NCBI GenBank assembly: GCA_023101725.1
Contig: JALJCO010008696.1
Coordinates: forward strand, 186,001-250,000
Length of the DNA: 64,000 nucleotides
Reading direction: 5' to 3'
From: Atherinomorus stipes
Taxonomy: Eukaryota > Chordata > Actinopteri > Atheriniformes > Atherinidae
In this document: piece by piece, positions 10,901 to 23,232 of the stretch
Layout of the letters: each line of letters begins with the position of its first letter
Position numbering within the stretch: position 1 is the stretch's first letter
Made by a program: the position numbers and the translations under genes
The notes under the pieces: model-generated
Databases searched by the model: none
What the model was told of the DNA's origin: nothing
Seen by the model: the letters and a program-made list of their open reading frames with translations, nothing else

Positions 10901-13900
10901 TACATAACGCCACCTGTTTTTAGCTGGAGGGAATCCCAAATCTGTCCCCTCGCAGCTCTGCTCTTATGTCAGCTGCTGCCGGAGTGTCCCTGAGCAACTC
11001 TTACGTCCACGCCGACACACTCCGAGTCTTTTTTTACCTGACAACCTGATCTGCTGCTGGGGAACCTGAATCCTGCTGCTTCACTGCTGACTTTTAGGAA
11101 ATTAGAGCAGGAGGCAAGTTCTGGGCTTGAGATGCAAGTTTTAGATGTTTTCCTCTTTCTACACACCTGATGAATGAGTCACTGCGCAGAACTTTATAAG
11201 CTGACTGAACCATTTCATTTGAATCAGGACTGTTTGAGCAGGGAAACTTCGGTCCTTGAGGGCCACAATCAGGCAGGTTTTTGGTGTTTCCTTGTTACAA
11301 CATACTTGACTGAAATGAACAGGTCATTGGGAAGGCATTGACAAGAAGCTATTGGATCCCTTTGATTTGAATCAGGTGTTTTGGAGCAGGAACACAACAA
11401 AAACCTGCAGGATAGTGGCCCTCGAGGACCAGAATTTGACACCCCTGATCTAAAACCAGGACTGTGCTTTCAAGGATCAAACTGACCTATCCCTTAACTA
11501 AAGCTCAGGGACCCCTGCCCCATAGCTAGAATTTAAAAATTCCTTGTAAAAAGTCATTAAATTCACAGTAAATAAGAAAAGTATTAAAGGTCCAGTGTGT
11601 AACTAATTTGGCCTTTTATTAGCAAAAATCAAGTATTGCTTTCATAAATACGCATTTTACTGAACTCCAATCACAATCGCATCCCAGTGAAAGCCCTCTC
11701 GAGACTTATTATGAGTTGATTATAAGTACATAGATGGCAGCGTGCACAGCTGAAGGCTGCCATGTTGCATCGCCATCTTCAAATGTGGTAATCGAAAGGG
11801 GACAAACTTGTTAGCCTTACATGTTTTTCCTTTGTGTGGCTACTTTGGGGAACCAAAGTAATGCCATTTTTTTTGTTTAATTGAACAGTATCAATAAGAA
11901 AACATAATTATGTATCACTCTGTAGCTCATCCTCTTCCCCTGACGGGACACTTATGTCCCGACGTGTGGAAGATGATGACAATTGACTCTCTGTGGCTTC
12001 CATAGTAGTAATAGCACGCTTAAATGGCTATACTTGAGTTTAGTTTACCATTTTTTCTTTAAATTACATTTTAATGAAATCATTATAAATTTGAAAATGT
12101 TATTATAACAGTCTTTATATAAAATTGTGTTTCATTATCTAAAAAATCGAACATTGAATGTATTTCCCAATTTAAGACCTTTCATCTTATTTTGCAGTCG
12201 ACATGTAAATTTACCGTAAATTTCTGTAACCTTGTTGGTATTTTCCCATATTTAAAAATACAGCAAAAAACCTGAATTATTACATAAAAACTAATACTAC
12301 AGTGTTTTTTTTTTCAGTGTACAACTAATAGCAATTGAGATGAGAAGAAATGTACCGCTGCCTCTCGTCTTTGCGGTCAGGTGTGTGGTCTTTGGTGAGC
12401 TTTTTGGCTTTTCCCTTCCTGCTCAGCATCGCCCGACTGTCGCCGACGCTGCCGACCACCAGCTCCACGCCATCCCGTAGCATAGCAACTGTTGCCGTGG
12501 TGCCAGCTGTCAGGAAGGAGGCTAGGGAGGAGGGGGGAATTAGGTATTAATGAATTTAATTTCAGATGAATGGTCATTTAACAGTAATTAGTTTCAGCTT
12601 CAGGTTTATCTTAAACATTAAAGCAAAAACACTAATATTGATGTGTTTTGTTGTGTTATTTTTACACTGTAGCAGTGATTCCAATTATCTCTGGTCTTTC
12701 TTGTCAGATGAGCTGCAAAACGTCGTCATCAGAAGCCTGTACAACACGAACGGATTTGATGCAACATTAAACTAACCGCTAACATTGTTGAATAACACTG
12801 AACAATTTCCCAACGTACTTTTGATTCACATCGATATTAAGAAATTCTTTCAAATTTTAATAAGTTTTTCTATACCTAATTATCATGACCATTTGTTCGT
12901 GGCTTTCATTCATAAATACACCTTTTTCCCCATGAATAACCCAGTCATGGATGAGTCACTATGTTTTTTTTAACTTGGCATTAAAAAAAGCTTAAATAAA
13001 AACAGTTTTCAAGTGTGGGCCATGTAAAGGATTTGTTTTATGAGCAATACAATGAATTGGACGGTATTTTTAAAAGTGTGTACAACCACTAAATGTCTAA
13101 TAAGTCACTTTCTTAGCAAAATATTTTATATTATATAAAAAGCATACTAAACTAAAGTTAGTTAGGCTAATAAGTTCAGGCTTTTTGAAAAATGTAACAG
13201 CTTTGAAATTATTATATTTTGTTAAAAAATAAGGGAAAAAAAAGACAATCCTTGAGTTTTTTTTTCATTTCCGTACATCTTTGTCAGTATATCTCACCAT
13301 TATTGAAGTAGCTGAGATGCATATGAAGAGCCTTGTCTGCATCTAAAAAGGCTTTCTTTAAAACTTTCTCCAGGTCATCGTCTTCCTCCAAAGCGTCTCT
13401 GCATTAAAAACAAACAAAGAGAAATTAGTTATTTGTAAACTGGGCTTTGGAAAGTGGGCTTCTTTCAGCATTAAATAATCAATATTCAACCTGATGAATT
13501 TCTCCATGAAGGTGTAGCAGTAGTCAGCAGCATGTGGGCCTCCATGGCCATCAAAGACAGCAAAATACAGCAGGTTGTCATGGATACAGGCGATGCGGAG
13601 ACGGTCCTCATTCTGCTTCCTGAGACCCAAAACAGATGCACTGCCGACCCGAGACAGACTGACCTAAGAGAGCACATTATAACCTTATATGGTTTGAAAT
13701 AATAACTTACTTAGCATATACTTATATACTTTTCTCTCTTCCTCCCATCCATTCATCCTTGTGTACACCTCTTTCTTTAATCCTCCCCAACAACATCCAT
13801 GTAAAAAAATATAGTGGCAGAAGTTCAGTGTTGGTTCTGCTAGATTTTACTTCTGCTTTTGACCCGGTAAACCATCAAATTATATTAGACCAACTGGAAA

Positions 13901-15659
13901 AATCGCGAGAGAGTCTCTGCCGTTCTTGAAGGATAGGAACTATTTTTTGTCAATAGGTAACTTCCAATCTACTCAAACAAAGATTCCGTGTGGAGTTCCC
14001 CAAGGCTCCAAATTGGGTCCCTTGTTGTTTACCATCTGCTCCCACTAGCAAGGATCATGGTAGCAAACAGAATAGGTTATTATTATTATGTTGATGACAT
14101 TTGGCTCTATATTACTGTTTCGCTGGGGGACTATGGTCTCATACAAAGCCTAAAGGTGTGTCTCAGCTACATCAACACTTTGATGTATTAGAATTTTCTT
14201 CAGTTGAACAAAAATAAATCTGAAATTGTTATCATGGGAAACCAAGATGAGCCTCTCTAAAAAAAAAATCATAAAGACAACTGCAACTAATCCAGAATGC
14301 TGCGGCTTGTCTCCTAACAAAGACCAGAAAAGGGGAACATATCACTCTGGTTCTGTACACTGACATCCTGAGTGCCAAGAAGGGATTTTAAAGTTTTGCT
14401 GCTGGTGTTCAAAGCTCTTAATGACTCCAAGCTGAAATGCACATCTGATCAACTGATGCCATATGAGCCACCAGACTTCTAAAATCACCAGGATCAAGTT
14501 TCTTTTCCATCCTGAGAGTTCAAACTAAACAAAGAGAATAAGCATTAAGATTTTCTGCTCCTAAGATCTGGAGCAAACTACCAGAAAACCTGAAGTCTGG
14601 TCCAAACTTTAGTTCTTTTAAGTTAGAACTGTGAACTCTTTTAGTTGCAACATTTTTTAATTGAAGGAGGAAACATCTGGAAACTGAATTTTTCCATGTT
14701 AAAAATGTATTTTTGTGTTTTCATCACTTCTTCCATCACCTGCCTGCTGCAGTGCCGCCATCACTAAGGACTTGTGTGAAAGATGTTTAAATGTCACTCA
14801 CATATCAACTACGCCGTTTTTGACGGCCAAAATCAACATAAAAGTGTTTTCAGCGTCCTGCATCTGCAGACTAAAGTACCAGAGACTTGTGGACTGTGTC
14901 ACTGGATCAATAAATAAAGTCTTGTTGCCTCCATTCATTATTATCCATCCAGTCTATAATCAAACTCCTTACTTACTTGTGGAATTGGTTTTCCGTATCT
15001 GATGCTAGAAGGCAGCAGTATTGGTTCTTCTATCCGGTTGTCCCAAATACCAAATGAGTCCCAAGTCACTGGCTGGCCGCTGCCATCACTGTCAAATCGG
15101 GCCGAGCCGCTGGCTCGCCGTACACCCACCACCCCCAGCAATGCTCCGCCCACCTGCACAGCAACCATCCACAAAAACAAAGCTTAGGTTGATATATTTA
15201 GGATGTTATACTAACACCTGGTAGTACTTAATTATTATTAATTAATCAAATATATGTGATAACTGGCACATGGTTACTTACATTCTGATTTGGAAGCTTA
15301 CAGCTTCTGATGGCTTAGTTTTGTCAAAAAAAATGATGCAATATAATATGTGTAAGGTTTTTTGTTTGTTTTTTTTTTACCTCTGTACCTTTATCATCTG
15401 GATTGGATCATTTTTTTCATTATCAAATTGAAAGAAGATGTAGGTTTGGTTCTTAATTTTGCCTACAGGTCTTTCTAGATGTTAAATGCTGGAACTATAA
15501 AGTCAGCAAAGCTACCAATAAAGAAATGCACACAGAGATCAGATTCACCTGCCCTGATGGAGTGGTGGTTTCTGACGAGGATCGTACAGTGAGGAGGGTT
15601 TTTCTAGCAATGGAGGAGCGGCCACAACGCAGCAGGTTGAGCAGCACTGCAGACGACAT
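7944..15659 (-). CDS. ppm1k: Protein phosphatase 1K, mitochondrial (PP2C family), complete CDS in 8 exons
   Basis: PPM1K is the matrix Mn/Mg-dependent PP2C that dephosphorylates the branched-chain ketoacid dehydrogenase complex. Exons in transcript order are 15659-15549, 15153-14977, 13663-13491, 13398-13298, 12521-12356, 9903-9759, 9546-9412 and 8075-7944. Every junction is GT-AG and all phases match, giving 379 residues (human about 372). The Arg-rich, acid-poor N terminus [20 protein letters not shown] fits a matrix-targeting peptide. PP2C motifs are present: NEDR (from residue 114), FDGHGG (D134), [17 protein letters not shown] (D215), [13 protein letters not shown] (D273), LTTDGI (D305) and EDNST (D344). 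The N-terminal RFDSDGSG and FGIWDNRI blocks and the C-terminal FASSGRWA are PPM1K-specific as known from vertebrate orthologues. All metal-binding aspartates are intact, so the product should be active. Introns carry transposon remnants (separate entries). The start is chosen because it is followed directly by the targeting peptide; exon 1 also contains 5' UTR up to 15723. Confidence 0.97.
10231..10480 (+). mobile_element. Tc1 transposase remnant in a ppm1k intron
   Basis: The plus frame reads [11 protein letters not shown], then [20 protein letters not shown] and later KEEWETFPS, which is the central and C-terminal part of Tc1 transposase (HGGGSxMLWG; xEEW). A stop replaces the Trp after SIML. 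Antisense to the host gene. Confidence 0.8.
11240..11450. mobile_element. Nonautonomous MITE in a ppm1k intron
   Basis: Inverted ends: GGTCCTTGAGGGCC at the left and GGCCCTCGAGGACC near the right, followed by the CACCCCTGAT end. The unit resembles an abundant fish MITE beginning CAGGGGTGTCAAACTC. The interior is also imperfectly palindromic (CAGGTTTTTGGTG against CAAAAACCTGC). Confidence 0.65.
11584..11610. repeat. Single end of a TTAA-type MITE
   Basis: TTAAAGGTCCAGTGTGTAA matches the end of the element at 20285-20807 with one change. A right end was not found, so the extent is unknown. Confidence 0.5.
13830..14700 (+). mobile_element. Decayed L2-clade LINE fragment in a ppm1k intron
   Basis: Reverse-transcriptase words occur in order: [20 protein letters not shown], then [10 protein letters not shown], then YYVDDIWLY (the YxDD catalytic motif), then [16 protein letters not shown], which is the L2-type segment after the RT. 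Frameshifts and stops break it throughout. It lies between the ppm1k exons ending at 14977 and starting at 13663, antisense to the gene. Confidence 0.8.
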
Positions 15660-15723
15660 GGCTGACTGTCTTTACCAGCTCTGAAGAGTTACAAGAGGAA
15701 ACACCTGGCCAGGTGGTAGATTT
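15660..15723 (-). other. ppm1k: 5' UTR part of ppm1k first coding exon
   Basis: On the minus strand a pyrimidine-rich tract ending in TTTTATTTCAG abuts 15723, a good 3' splice site. It implies at least one noncoding exon further upstream, as in mammalian PPM1K. Where that exon lies is not visible; the CpG-rich block at 18.3-18.6 kb is the best candidate. Confidence 0.6.
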
Positions 15724-18299
15724 CTGAAATAAAAACAAATAGTGAAACTTTCAACCAAGACTTAATAATCTTTAAAAAATTGGCTCCCACTTGTAAGAAT
15801 GATTACAGTACAATCAATTTCAGAAAGACACAAACTGTTCTGTTTCAATTTTAAACTAAAAAATGGCGGAGATTTTCAGAGATGAGTTGAAGTCCTCCAA
15901 CTCATATCACCATATATGTTGTCTGTCATACAGTTAAACAAGTTAGTGACCCTTTAAAATGCAGACAAAATTGACATTTCAAGTGTAAGCCAAATAAAAT
16001 ATGACTTGAGTAAGTATTTTCATTGTACTGCAGGAGATGCTGATAGAAAATGTGATTTGGAAGAGCTTGCTAATGAACAAGCTACTAGCTTTTAATAAAA
16101 GTAATATCACAAAACAGGAAGTTGAATGTAAGGTTATTTTTCAACTTCTTTGCTTAATTTTTTTCCTTTCAGTGACAATCTTGCTTTTTCCTTCCATTTA
16201 CTTAGTCTATGGTCCCTGCTTTTTGATTTGGGCAAGAAAACCCAGTTTTAGCCTGGTTAGGTTTAGGCAAGAAATGACTAGATAAGGGCTAAAGAAAGAA
16301 ACCTGGTTCGGTTTAGGAAAAGATTATGGCTTGAATATAAACAAAGTTAACTTTATCACTCCATTATGACATCCATTTCTGAGGCTGCCATGGAAATGTC
16401 AAAGGAAAGTGTCATATGGAGAGGGGGGTCACTCTGGAAACCCTACAGGTGATCATAAAGGAAATAATGTTGCATGAATTACACAACATAATGGACAACA
16501 TCTTCACAACAGAGGTTATCTTTAGCCAGAGGTTACTTAACTATACTGCGATAAGTACCTATAAAAATGGCTATTCCTGCCCACATAACTCATTCTTTCC
16601 AACACAGTCTGATGCTTTGTCAGAAGCCCACTGCATCAGTTTCTGATGGGGAGCAAAACTTTTAAATATGCAGGATCTCCTGAAGTGGTAACATGTCAGT
16701 CACAACATGGAAAATCTATATTTAATGCCAAATCGTGAGGTTTTTCTCACCTCATCCGTGTAATTTGATTGTTTAATTTGACTGAGAGACTGTTTTCATA
16801 TCATAAAGACTTTAATAGGTCATTATTCCGTCTTGAACTTGAAGCACCCAGTTATTATTTTATTGAGAGACAGGCTCAACAGAGTAGAAGTGTAGAAAAT
16901 GACAATGAAAAGATAACACAAAAGTAAATGACTAATTACCATACCTCTCAAATTAAGAGCAGAAACCTCAAAGGAAAGAAGTTTTGATTATTTCAGAGTA
17001 TTTCAGGGTCTGTTATTCATTCATTAATTTTCTGTACGCTTAGTCTAATTCAGGGTTGCTGGAGCTTACCCCAGCAATCATCAGGTGAGACGCAGGGTAC
17101 ACCCTGGACAGGTCGCCAGTCTGTCACAGGGCCAGGTCTGTCATCCATATTAAATAAATGAGATGACAAGGATGACAGAGGCTTGAAGCAGCTGTTTTGA
17201 AATGTGAACATAAATCTGAGGATCACATAAGTAATTTACACCGTTTTTTTTTAGATTTTGTTCTTTTCATCACTCCATTTGTGCTCGGGGGTGTGTGTGT
17301 TCCTGAAATAGCCCTGCAGCTCTATATTTTGCTGTACCTCCCTTCCTACCCACTACAAGTAGGTCAAGTAATATGCCAGATTCTAAAAATACAGCCTGAC
17401 TGACAACAATCGGATACAAAGAGAATACATTTTTTCATGTTGCGCTCGTGCTGCATTTTTTTTTAAAAATGTTTGTTTTCTATTACCAATATACTTTATT
17501 TATCCAAACGCAAAAAGGAATGTATGGCAGGCCTCACTCTAAAGTTGTCACCTTTCCCCCATTTCCTAGTGATGCAATGTAAATTTAGCCACGTCTTCAG
17601 TGTAAATAAATCTCTGGTAATCAATATGAATCACTAACTGCTGACATGGTATGAAATTCTACTGCAGCCCATACAAGCCATGTTTAACTCAAGTGTGTGA
17701 CCTTGAATTGGCACTGCAGAAAGGTTTACACAACAATAACACGTGACCATTTATTTTTTGCCAAAATATCATAATGCACATATGCATTTGAGTGCATGTG
17801 ATAGGATAAGGACGTTGCAGAAAAAAAAATCTTTCAGCTTATCACAGATAGTCTGATGGAAAAGAACTTTTAGAAATATTGTCTAAAAATTATCATAGAT
17901 AAAGAGCTCAAATGTATATTTCATTTGACTTGCATAAACAGTTAGCTATTTTAGTAAAAAGAAAAATGACCAAATGTAATGATCATTTAGGTTGTTAATA
18001 GAGCATTCTCACATTTATTCACTACTTTTGTTTTTCTAAATGACGTTTGATATTTATTTATTTACATAATCATTCATCAGCTGTTGAGAATTGACTTCGC
18101 TTGCAATTTATTGCTATTCACTTGCTATATTAGGTAAACTTGTTTAAAAAAAACAAAACCTCCTTTTTCGTGTAGCATATCTTAATCTATTTTATTTTTG
18201 ACATACAAACAGGATTACCAATACGGTAAAAGTAAAGCAAAAGGTTTTTAATGTTAATTTAAAAAACAAAACAAAAAACTGTTAAACTCGGTACAAACA
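15724..18299 (-). other. Upstream intron or spacer of ppm1k
   Basis: AT-rich DNA with no recognised exon. A dispersed teleost repeat (separate entry) is the only identified item. Confidence 0.5.
17010..17145 (+). repeat. Dispersed teleost repeat (LINE tail-like)
   Basis: Contains the words GCTGGAGCTTACCCCAGC, GGGTACACCCTGGACAGG and CGCCAGTCTGTCACAGGGCC, a combination repeated throughout teleost genomes and commonly assigned to a LINE 3' end. No coding potential. Confidence 0.65.
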
Positions 18300-18620
18300 C
18301 AGAGGTAACGTCAATATGGCGGTCCAAGAAACGCACCTTTTAGTTTTTGTTGCCTTTAATTGGTGCTTTTCCCGCCCGTTGCAGTTTCCTTGGCAACAGG
18401 TGGTCAGCCTTGGAGCTGCATCTGTCTCAAGCCGCTCGTGGCGCTCGCGCTGTGACTGCTGAGCTCAGACAGCTCGAAGGGTTTTAAACGGAGTTCCAGC
18501 CATCCAATCAGAACACCAGTATGTTCAACGTCATCACCAAGCCCTCGCGGAGGGTGTGTCTTTGGTCAAGTCGCTTAAAATAAACTGATCACGAACAGGA
18601 CAGGCGCCAAAAAACACAGG
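18300..18620 (-). promoter_or_regulatory. CpG-rich candidate promoter, probably of ppm1k
   Basis: This is the only CpG-dense block in otherwise AT-rich DNA between the ppm1k start and gprin3. It holds a YY1-like AATATGGCGG (about 18312), an RFX X-box-like palindrome GTTTCCTTGGCAAC at 18384-18397, a CCAAT box near 18505 and several GCGC clusters. No TATA box is evident. Assignment to ppm1k is inferred from position (about 2.6 kb upstream of the first visible exon) and the need for an upstream noncoding exon; a plus-strand or bidirectional transcript is not excluded. Confidence 0.45.
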
Positions 18621-19318
18621 GGCTCAAGTTAACAGACAAGGGCAAATGAGTTTAAAATCGCAAATAAATAAAGAATAAATAAATGTAGGACTTCATTTTT
18701 GGTATTATTGACTACAGTTACAGTAGTTTCGCTGTAACTCAGTTAGGCCACAACTTTTATTTGAAACTATAGTAGTACAATTACCTATCACTAATTTCAA
18801 TAAATGAAGATAATTATTTAAGCTTAAAAGAACCCACAAATATAATATAATTTAATTTCAGGTCAGCAAAAATAACAATAATACACACTAACTGTACAGA
18901 AAATGATAAACAAAAATCAATATAAACAAAATAAACCATAAAAATATTCATTTTATACATCATGATCTCAGGAATCTGATCAAATATTTAATTACAAAAT
19001 CCCTTCATACCAAATAGGAGCAAAATGGTTAATCAACATATTTAGTACTCAACATCTTTGCCTCCACTGTGTTTCTCCAGCATGTTTCGTAGTTGCTTTG
19101 TTCGTTTGCAAGATCAGCTTCTGAAGATTCAGGCAATTTTGCAGCTGAGCAAGCATAGAGAAAACATCAGTATGGCAACGACAATTGATAATGAGAGAAA
19201 AAAATCCTTAGAATAAAGACAAAAATCTCATGTACTTTTTAAAAAGTAATATTTCTTTTGAGAACTTGGAAGTTAATTCTATAGATTTTAATATTTTGAA
19301 CACTGATGGCACATTAAA

Positions 19319-19322
<4 letters not shown>
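18621..19322. other. Unannotated AT-rich spacer
   Basis: No gene, RNA or transposon end recognised between the candidate promoter and the poly-G tract. Confidence 0.5.
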
Positions 19323-19383
<61 letters not shown>

Positions 19384-19515
19384 AGGGGGGGGGGGAAAGG
19401 GGAAAAACAGGGGGGGGGGGGGGGGGGGGAGGAAAGAAGAGAAAAAGAAAGAACCGGGGGAGTGGGGGGGGGGGGTGGGAGGGGTGGGGGGGGGGAGGGG
19501 GGGAGGGGGGGGGGA
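19323..19515 (+). repeat. Poly-G run of 60 nt and adjoining G-rich purine tract
   Basis: G occupies 19323-19382 without interruption; the following 130 bp are nearly all G with some A, and few pyrimidines. The tract could form G-quadruplexes, but such a long homopolymer in an assembly is also a common read or polishing error. The polyglycine and polyproline frames through it are not genes. Confidence 0.9.
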
Positions 19516-20284
19516 GAAAAAGAAAGGTTAATCATGTATGTTCAAACCAAAGTCACAGTTTTCTCTACAAATTTATTTGATCTCTAATTTTTTGCACAGA
19601 TGCTAAAACATAATCTAAATTACTTGGTTTGTACTGTACACTGTAGTTTTTCACCAAAGCTTAAAACATCCTGACTGTGGAGTGTGTGTTCTCAGTGTAT
19701 CTGGAGAACTGACTGAATAAAACATGGCAGAGACTCTGTTGTTAACATGAGCGTGACTTTAATGTTTCTGAATAATTCACATAAACAATCCGGCTCCATC
19801 CACACGAGTACCTCCTCAGAAGGAGGAGGAGGAGGAGGAGTTACAGTACTGAGGAGGTTGGAGGAAGATGGGGAGGCCAAAAAGTGGAGGAAAACTAGTC
19901 AATGAAAAGAGAAAGGACATATTTTCACACTGAGACGTCAAATATAAGAGGAGAAAGACAGAGCAGAAAAGTTGACTTGGTTGAAAGAAATTATGCTAAA
20001 AATAAAAATTGTGCTTTTGTGTCGCCCCCTGGCTGAAGAGGTATGGTACTGCAGAGAATGGTGACGAGAACGAACAGTAGTGATACTGAAAAAGAAAGAA
20101 AAGGAAGCAACAAAATCTAAAAAAATGAGTGGTGAATGAAAAAAAAAAAGACCAAATGAATGAGACAGAATGAAAGAGAAAAAAGATGTATATAGAAAAG
20201 AAAAAGAACCAACTGAGCCAAAGATGATTATAACTGGTCTATATATTAGCCCAAATGTAGACGTTTTAATTTAATCCATTATTA
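19516..20284. other. Unannotated spacer
   Basis: Contains a GGA-type microsatellite (about 19820-19840) and purine-rich DNA; no gene recognised. Confidence 0.5.
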
Positions 20285-20807
20285 TTAAAGGTACAGTGTG
20301 TAAAAAAAAAACAAAAGTCAATGGAAGAAAAATCCAAAACTGCGTTTCTACTGATGTGTAATTGCTTACAAAAAAAGCTGTTATATGTTTATTTTCTAAG
20401 ATTGAGTCATTTATATCTACTTGTTGGGAGTACACATACATGGAGGCTGCCATATTTGTGCTGCGATTTTTACTACGGTGTCTCTAAATGGACAAAACAA
20501 TGTGAGTGAAGTGAGAACCCTCTGAACTTTAAAACTGCTGTACCAGCTTTGTTTAATGGAAGTTAGAGACTGTTCGGGATCAGTAATGCCTTAAAAGACA
20601 TATAAGGTAGTTACTCATAGTACAGTCATAGCTACACCTGAGACCACTGAATCCACTCATAGATGAAAACATCTTTATGTCTGGGAGAGTTTTGGCCAGT
20701 TACAGCCACCGTACGTTCACAACAATGCTTGGAATATGAAGTCAATTAAAAGAAAACATATTTTCTTTCCATTAGATGTCAGTAATTCTTACATACTGTA
20801 TCTTTAA
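20285..20807. mobile_element. TTAA-flanked MITE
   Basis: The left end is TTAAAGGTACAGTGTGTAA and the right end reads CTTACATACTGTATCTTTAA, with TTAA at both borders (20285-20288, 20804-20807). TTAA target sites are characteristic of piggyBac and Kolobok superfamilies. No transposase frame. A second left end starts in the same right-hand TTAA. Confidence 0.7.
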
Positions 20808-20862
20808 AGGTACAGTGTGTAAGAATTACTGACTTCTATTGAATTAAAAGACAACTGCAAGT
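20804..20862. repeat. Abutting truncated second copy of the TTAA MITE
   Basis: TTAAAGGTACAGTGTGTAAG starts in the TTAA that ends the previous copy, followed by AATTACTGACTTCTATTGAA, the mirror of that copy's right subterminal region. It then loses similarity. Confidence 0.6.
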
Positions 20863-22274
20863 TAGTGATGGCGATAAGTTGGATTAAAACATTTGACCAG
20901 TCGTTGATCTATGCACAGTGTAGTTTAGATTTAGTTTAAGCTAGTCTAAGCTAAAAAACTTTCATTTTTGGACCAGTGGTAGACCGATTTTAGCCTAGAC
21001 GTCTAAGGACCATTAGACGTCAGATGTCTTTTAGACCAAAAACTGTTCGGTGGGAAGAAAACAAGAAAAGTGTCAATTTAAGGATGAAAGGAAAAGAAGC
21101 AAAAGTGACAATTAAAAGATGTAAAAGGAGAAAAAAGAAAAGGGATGGAAATGGACAAAAGGAAAGGATGACAAAAAAGAAATGGAATCAGACAAAAGGT
21201 GGACATTAGGAAAAATATGGGAAATGAGAATGGATAAAAGCGAAGAAAACAAAATAAAAAAAAATCCCCAAAGGGTAAATTAAAGGAGAGAAGACATAAA
21301 TGCAAGGAAAAGAAGGTCAGAAAGCAAGTAAAAGGAAATGTAAAAAAAGAAAGGATAGAATGGGGGAAAATGTGCAAAAAGACAAAAGGAAAGAAAATGA
21401 AAAGAAATAATAAGTAAGGTAAATGCGTGATGAGGAAAACTAAAGAAAACAAACCTGCTTCTATCTCAGTAATGCACAGGAAATGATCCACTCGCTGATT
21501 TGAGGCTTTCTGGGCGGTCGAGTGCTTGAGTGCTTTGTGCAGCATTTGGTAAAGAAGAAAGTGGATGAAATATTTACCAGGAATGGAGCTGCTGTCCTCT
21601 CTGCTCCACATCAACAACTACTGTTGTTGAAACACCGGATAACTCGAGTACCGAGTTCTGCTACTGCTGGACGACATGGCAACACATTCAAACATGAACC
21701 AACTTCACAGGATTGCTGTATAAACATGTTGACTACATTAGTGTTAAAACAACCAGAGTATACAACCCAGTGCATTATCGGTTCACTGTCAAATAAATAT
21801 AAAATGTATCTCCTCTCATGGCTCGATCTTATGAAATAATATTTACAAAATAAACAGAAACTCAGAGTAACCAACATGGATATATCTGTGATCACAGACA
21901 AAAAAAATCAGAGCGGCATGCAACGAAATTGTGCACACATTTATCCAAGTACATGTCCTCATGTGCAGTGTACAACTGACCCAGTAATTTTCTTGATGAC
22001 AAACTTCATCCATAGCAGGTCGGGGTTGTGAATGCGGTGATGTCCACGTATTAATATGCCTTATCTGTTGCAAATTTTTTTTTTTTTTTAAGTTTCTCAC
22101 TACCTCGATCAACTGTTCTGTATCGATTCAAGATTGGAAGTGACGACTTTTAATGTGACACTTGTCCGCATTAACCGCGCCCATGTCAAGTGTCTGACCA
22201 ATCGCACAATATTTCCTGGAGCCCCACAAGAAAAGTTCTGCTCAGCTGATGTGTCGCAGCAGCAAAATCCGGCG
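20863..22274. other. Unannotated spacer with a purine-rich tract
   Basis: The plus strand at about 21030-21440 is strongly enriched in A and G, giving long low-complexity Phe/Leu/Ser frames on the other strand. No gene recognised. Confidence 0.5.
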
Positions 22275-22480
22275 GTGAAAAGTGAAGCCCATACGGAAGC
22301 AGTAGAAATTGCAGTTCACCCCTTGTCCACTAGGGGCTGGCTTCAAAAGGAAGTCGGTCCCCATAGACTTTCATGTTAAAAAGGCCAACTTCACAGCCGA
22401 AATAAACATGTTTACAGTCTGGTTTAAAAAATAAATTAGGTTTAATAGGGAACTGTGAGGGGTAATTTCTTCATAACTCA
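22275..22480 (+). repeat. Dispersed repeat, copy 2
   Basis: The first 109 bp match 1462-1567. The next 100 bp (AAATAAACATGTTTACAG, GGTTTAATAGGGAACTGTGA) occur inverted at 49985-50085, so the full unit is at least 200 bp and is present in three partial copies in this window. Confidence 0.7.
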
Positions 22481-23118
22481 TCTGCATAATTGAGGGTGTG
22501 TCATTTTGATTTACAGGTGACAGATCGGGTGTCACCGCCACTGTTGGTGGCTAGTGGTTTGCTCCCAGAATGTCCTCAGCCAGTAGTAGAGTAGCACAAA
22601 CACGGTTTTTAGCCAGCTAACGTGCTATAGCTTTAGCCCGCCTACCTCCATTATCTCCTGTTAGCTCTGGGTGAGCTCCATTAGCTCTTAGCTGTACAGT
22701 TAGCTCAGAGTTCATTGGGTGTCAATTATTCACCCCCGCGCTCACAGCCCTCCCTTTCAGCTCCACCTCTTTGTCCAATTTTTGTATTTTCTGGAGGGAC
22801 GAAATGCGCAATGGTGGGAACCGCCCACCAAGCTCTTTAGAAACCTACAGGTGGCATCAGAAGGGTTTTTCCACCAATTAAACAGTCTATGGTCGAGAAC
22901 AAGCTACAAGAACTCCAAAACGAGGACAATGAGAACAAAATAACATCATTTAGTTCTCAAAATCTCAAGAACAAGAAAAAAGTTCTTGCTTCTCACGGAG
23001 GATATAGATAGGCTGTAGACTGCTGGCTGCTCCGTCGCTCCAATCAATAAATACACAAAAAGTGACTACACAAGAACCTCACATCCTATTTTACAATCTG
23101 TAAAATCTGGTATTTCAT
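22481..23118. other. Unannotated spacer
   Basis: Contains clustered TTAGCTC/GCTAAC words around 22610-22710 but no exon or clear transposon end. Confidence 0.45.
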
Positions 23119-23232
23119 TGTGGCAAAGTACGCAATGGCGGGCCCAGGCAGGATTCAAGCCAGCAGACTCCCGGGTGAGAGTCACACGCGCTAAGGGCCC
23201 AAGTCAGGTGACAGGATCCCACACTGTCACAT
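23119..23232. repeat. tRNA-like dispersed repeat, copy a
   Basis: Shares CAGACTCCCGGGTGAGA, GGATTC and the terminal CCCACACTGTCACA with 24354-24519, but lacks the central GATATCCCTGTGGGCAAG part. A shortened copy. Confidence 0.65.

Noticed and set aside
19230..19580. Polyglycine (plus) and polyproline (minus) frames
   Set aside because: Products of the poly-G tract.
21078..21617. 179-codon minus-strand frame rich in Phe, Leu, Ser and Pro
   Set aside because: It is the complement of an A/G-rich tract and has no domain, splice or start context.
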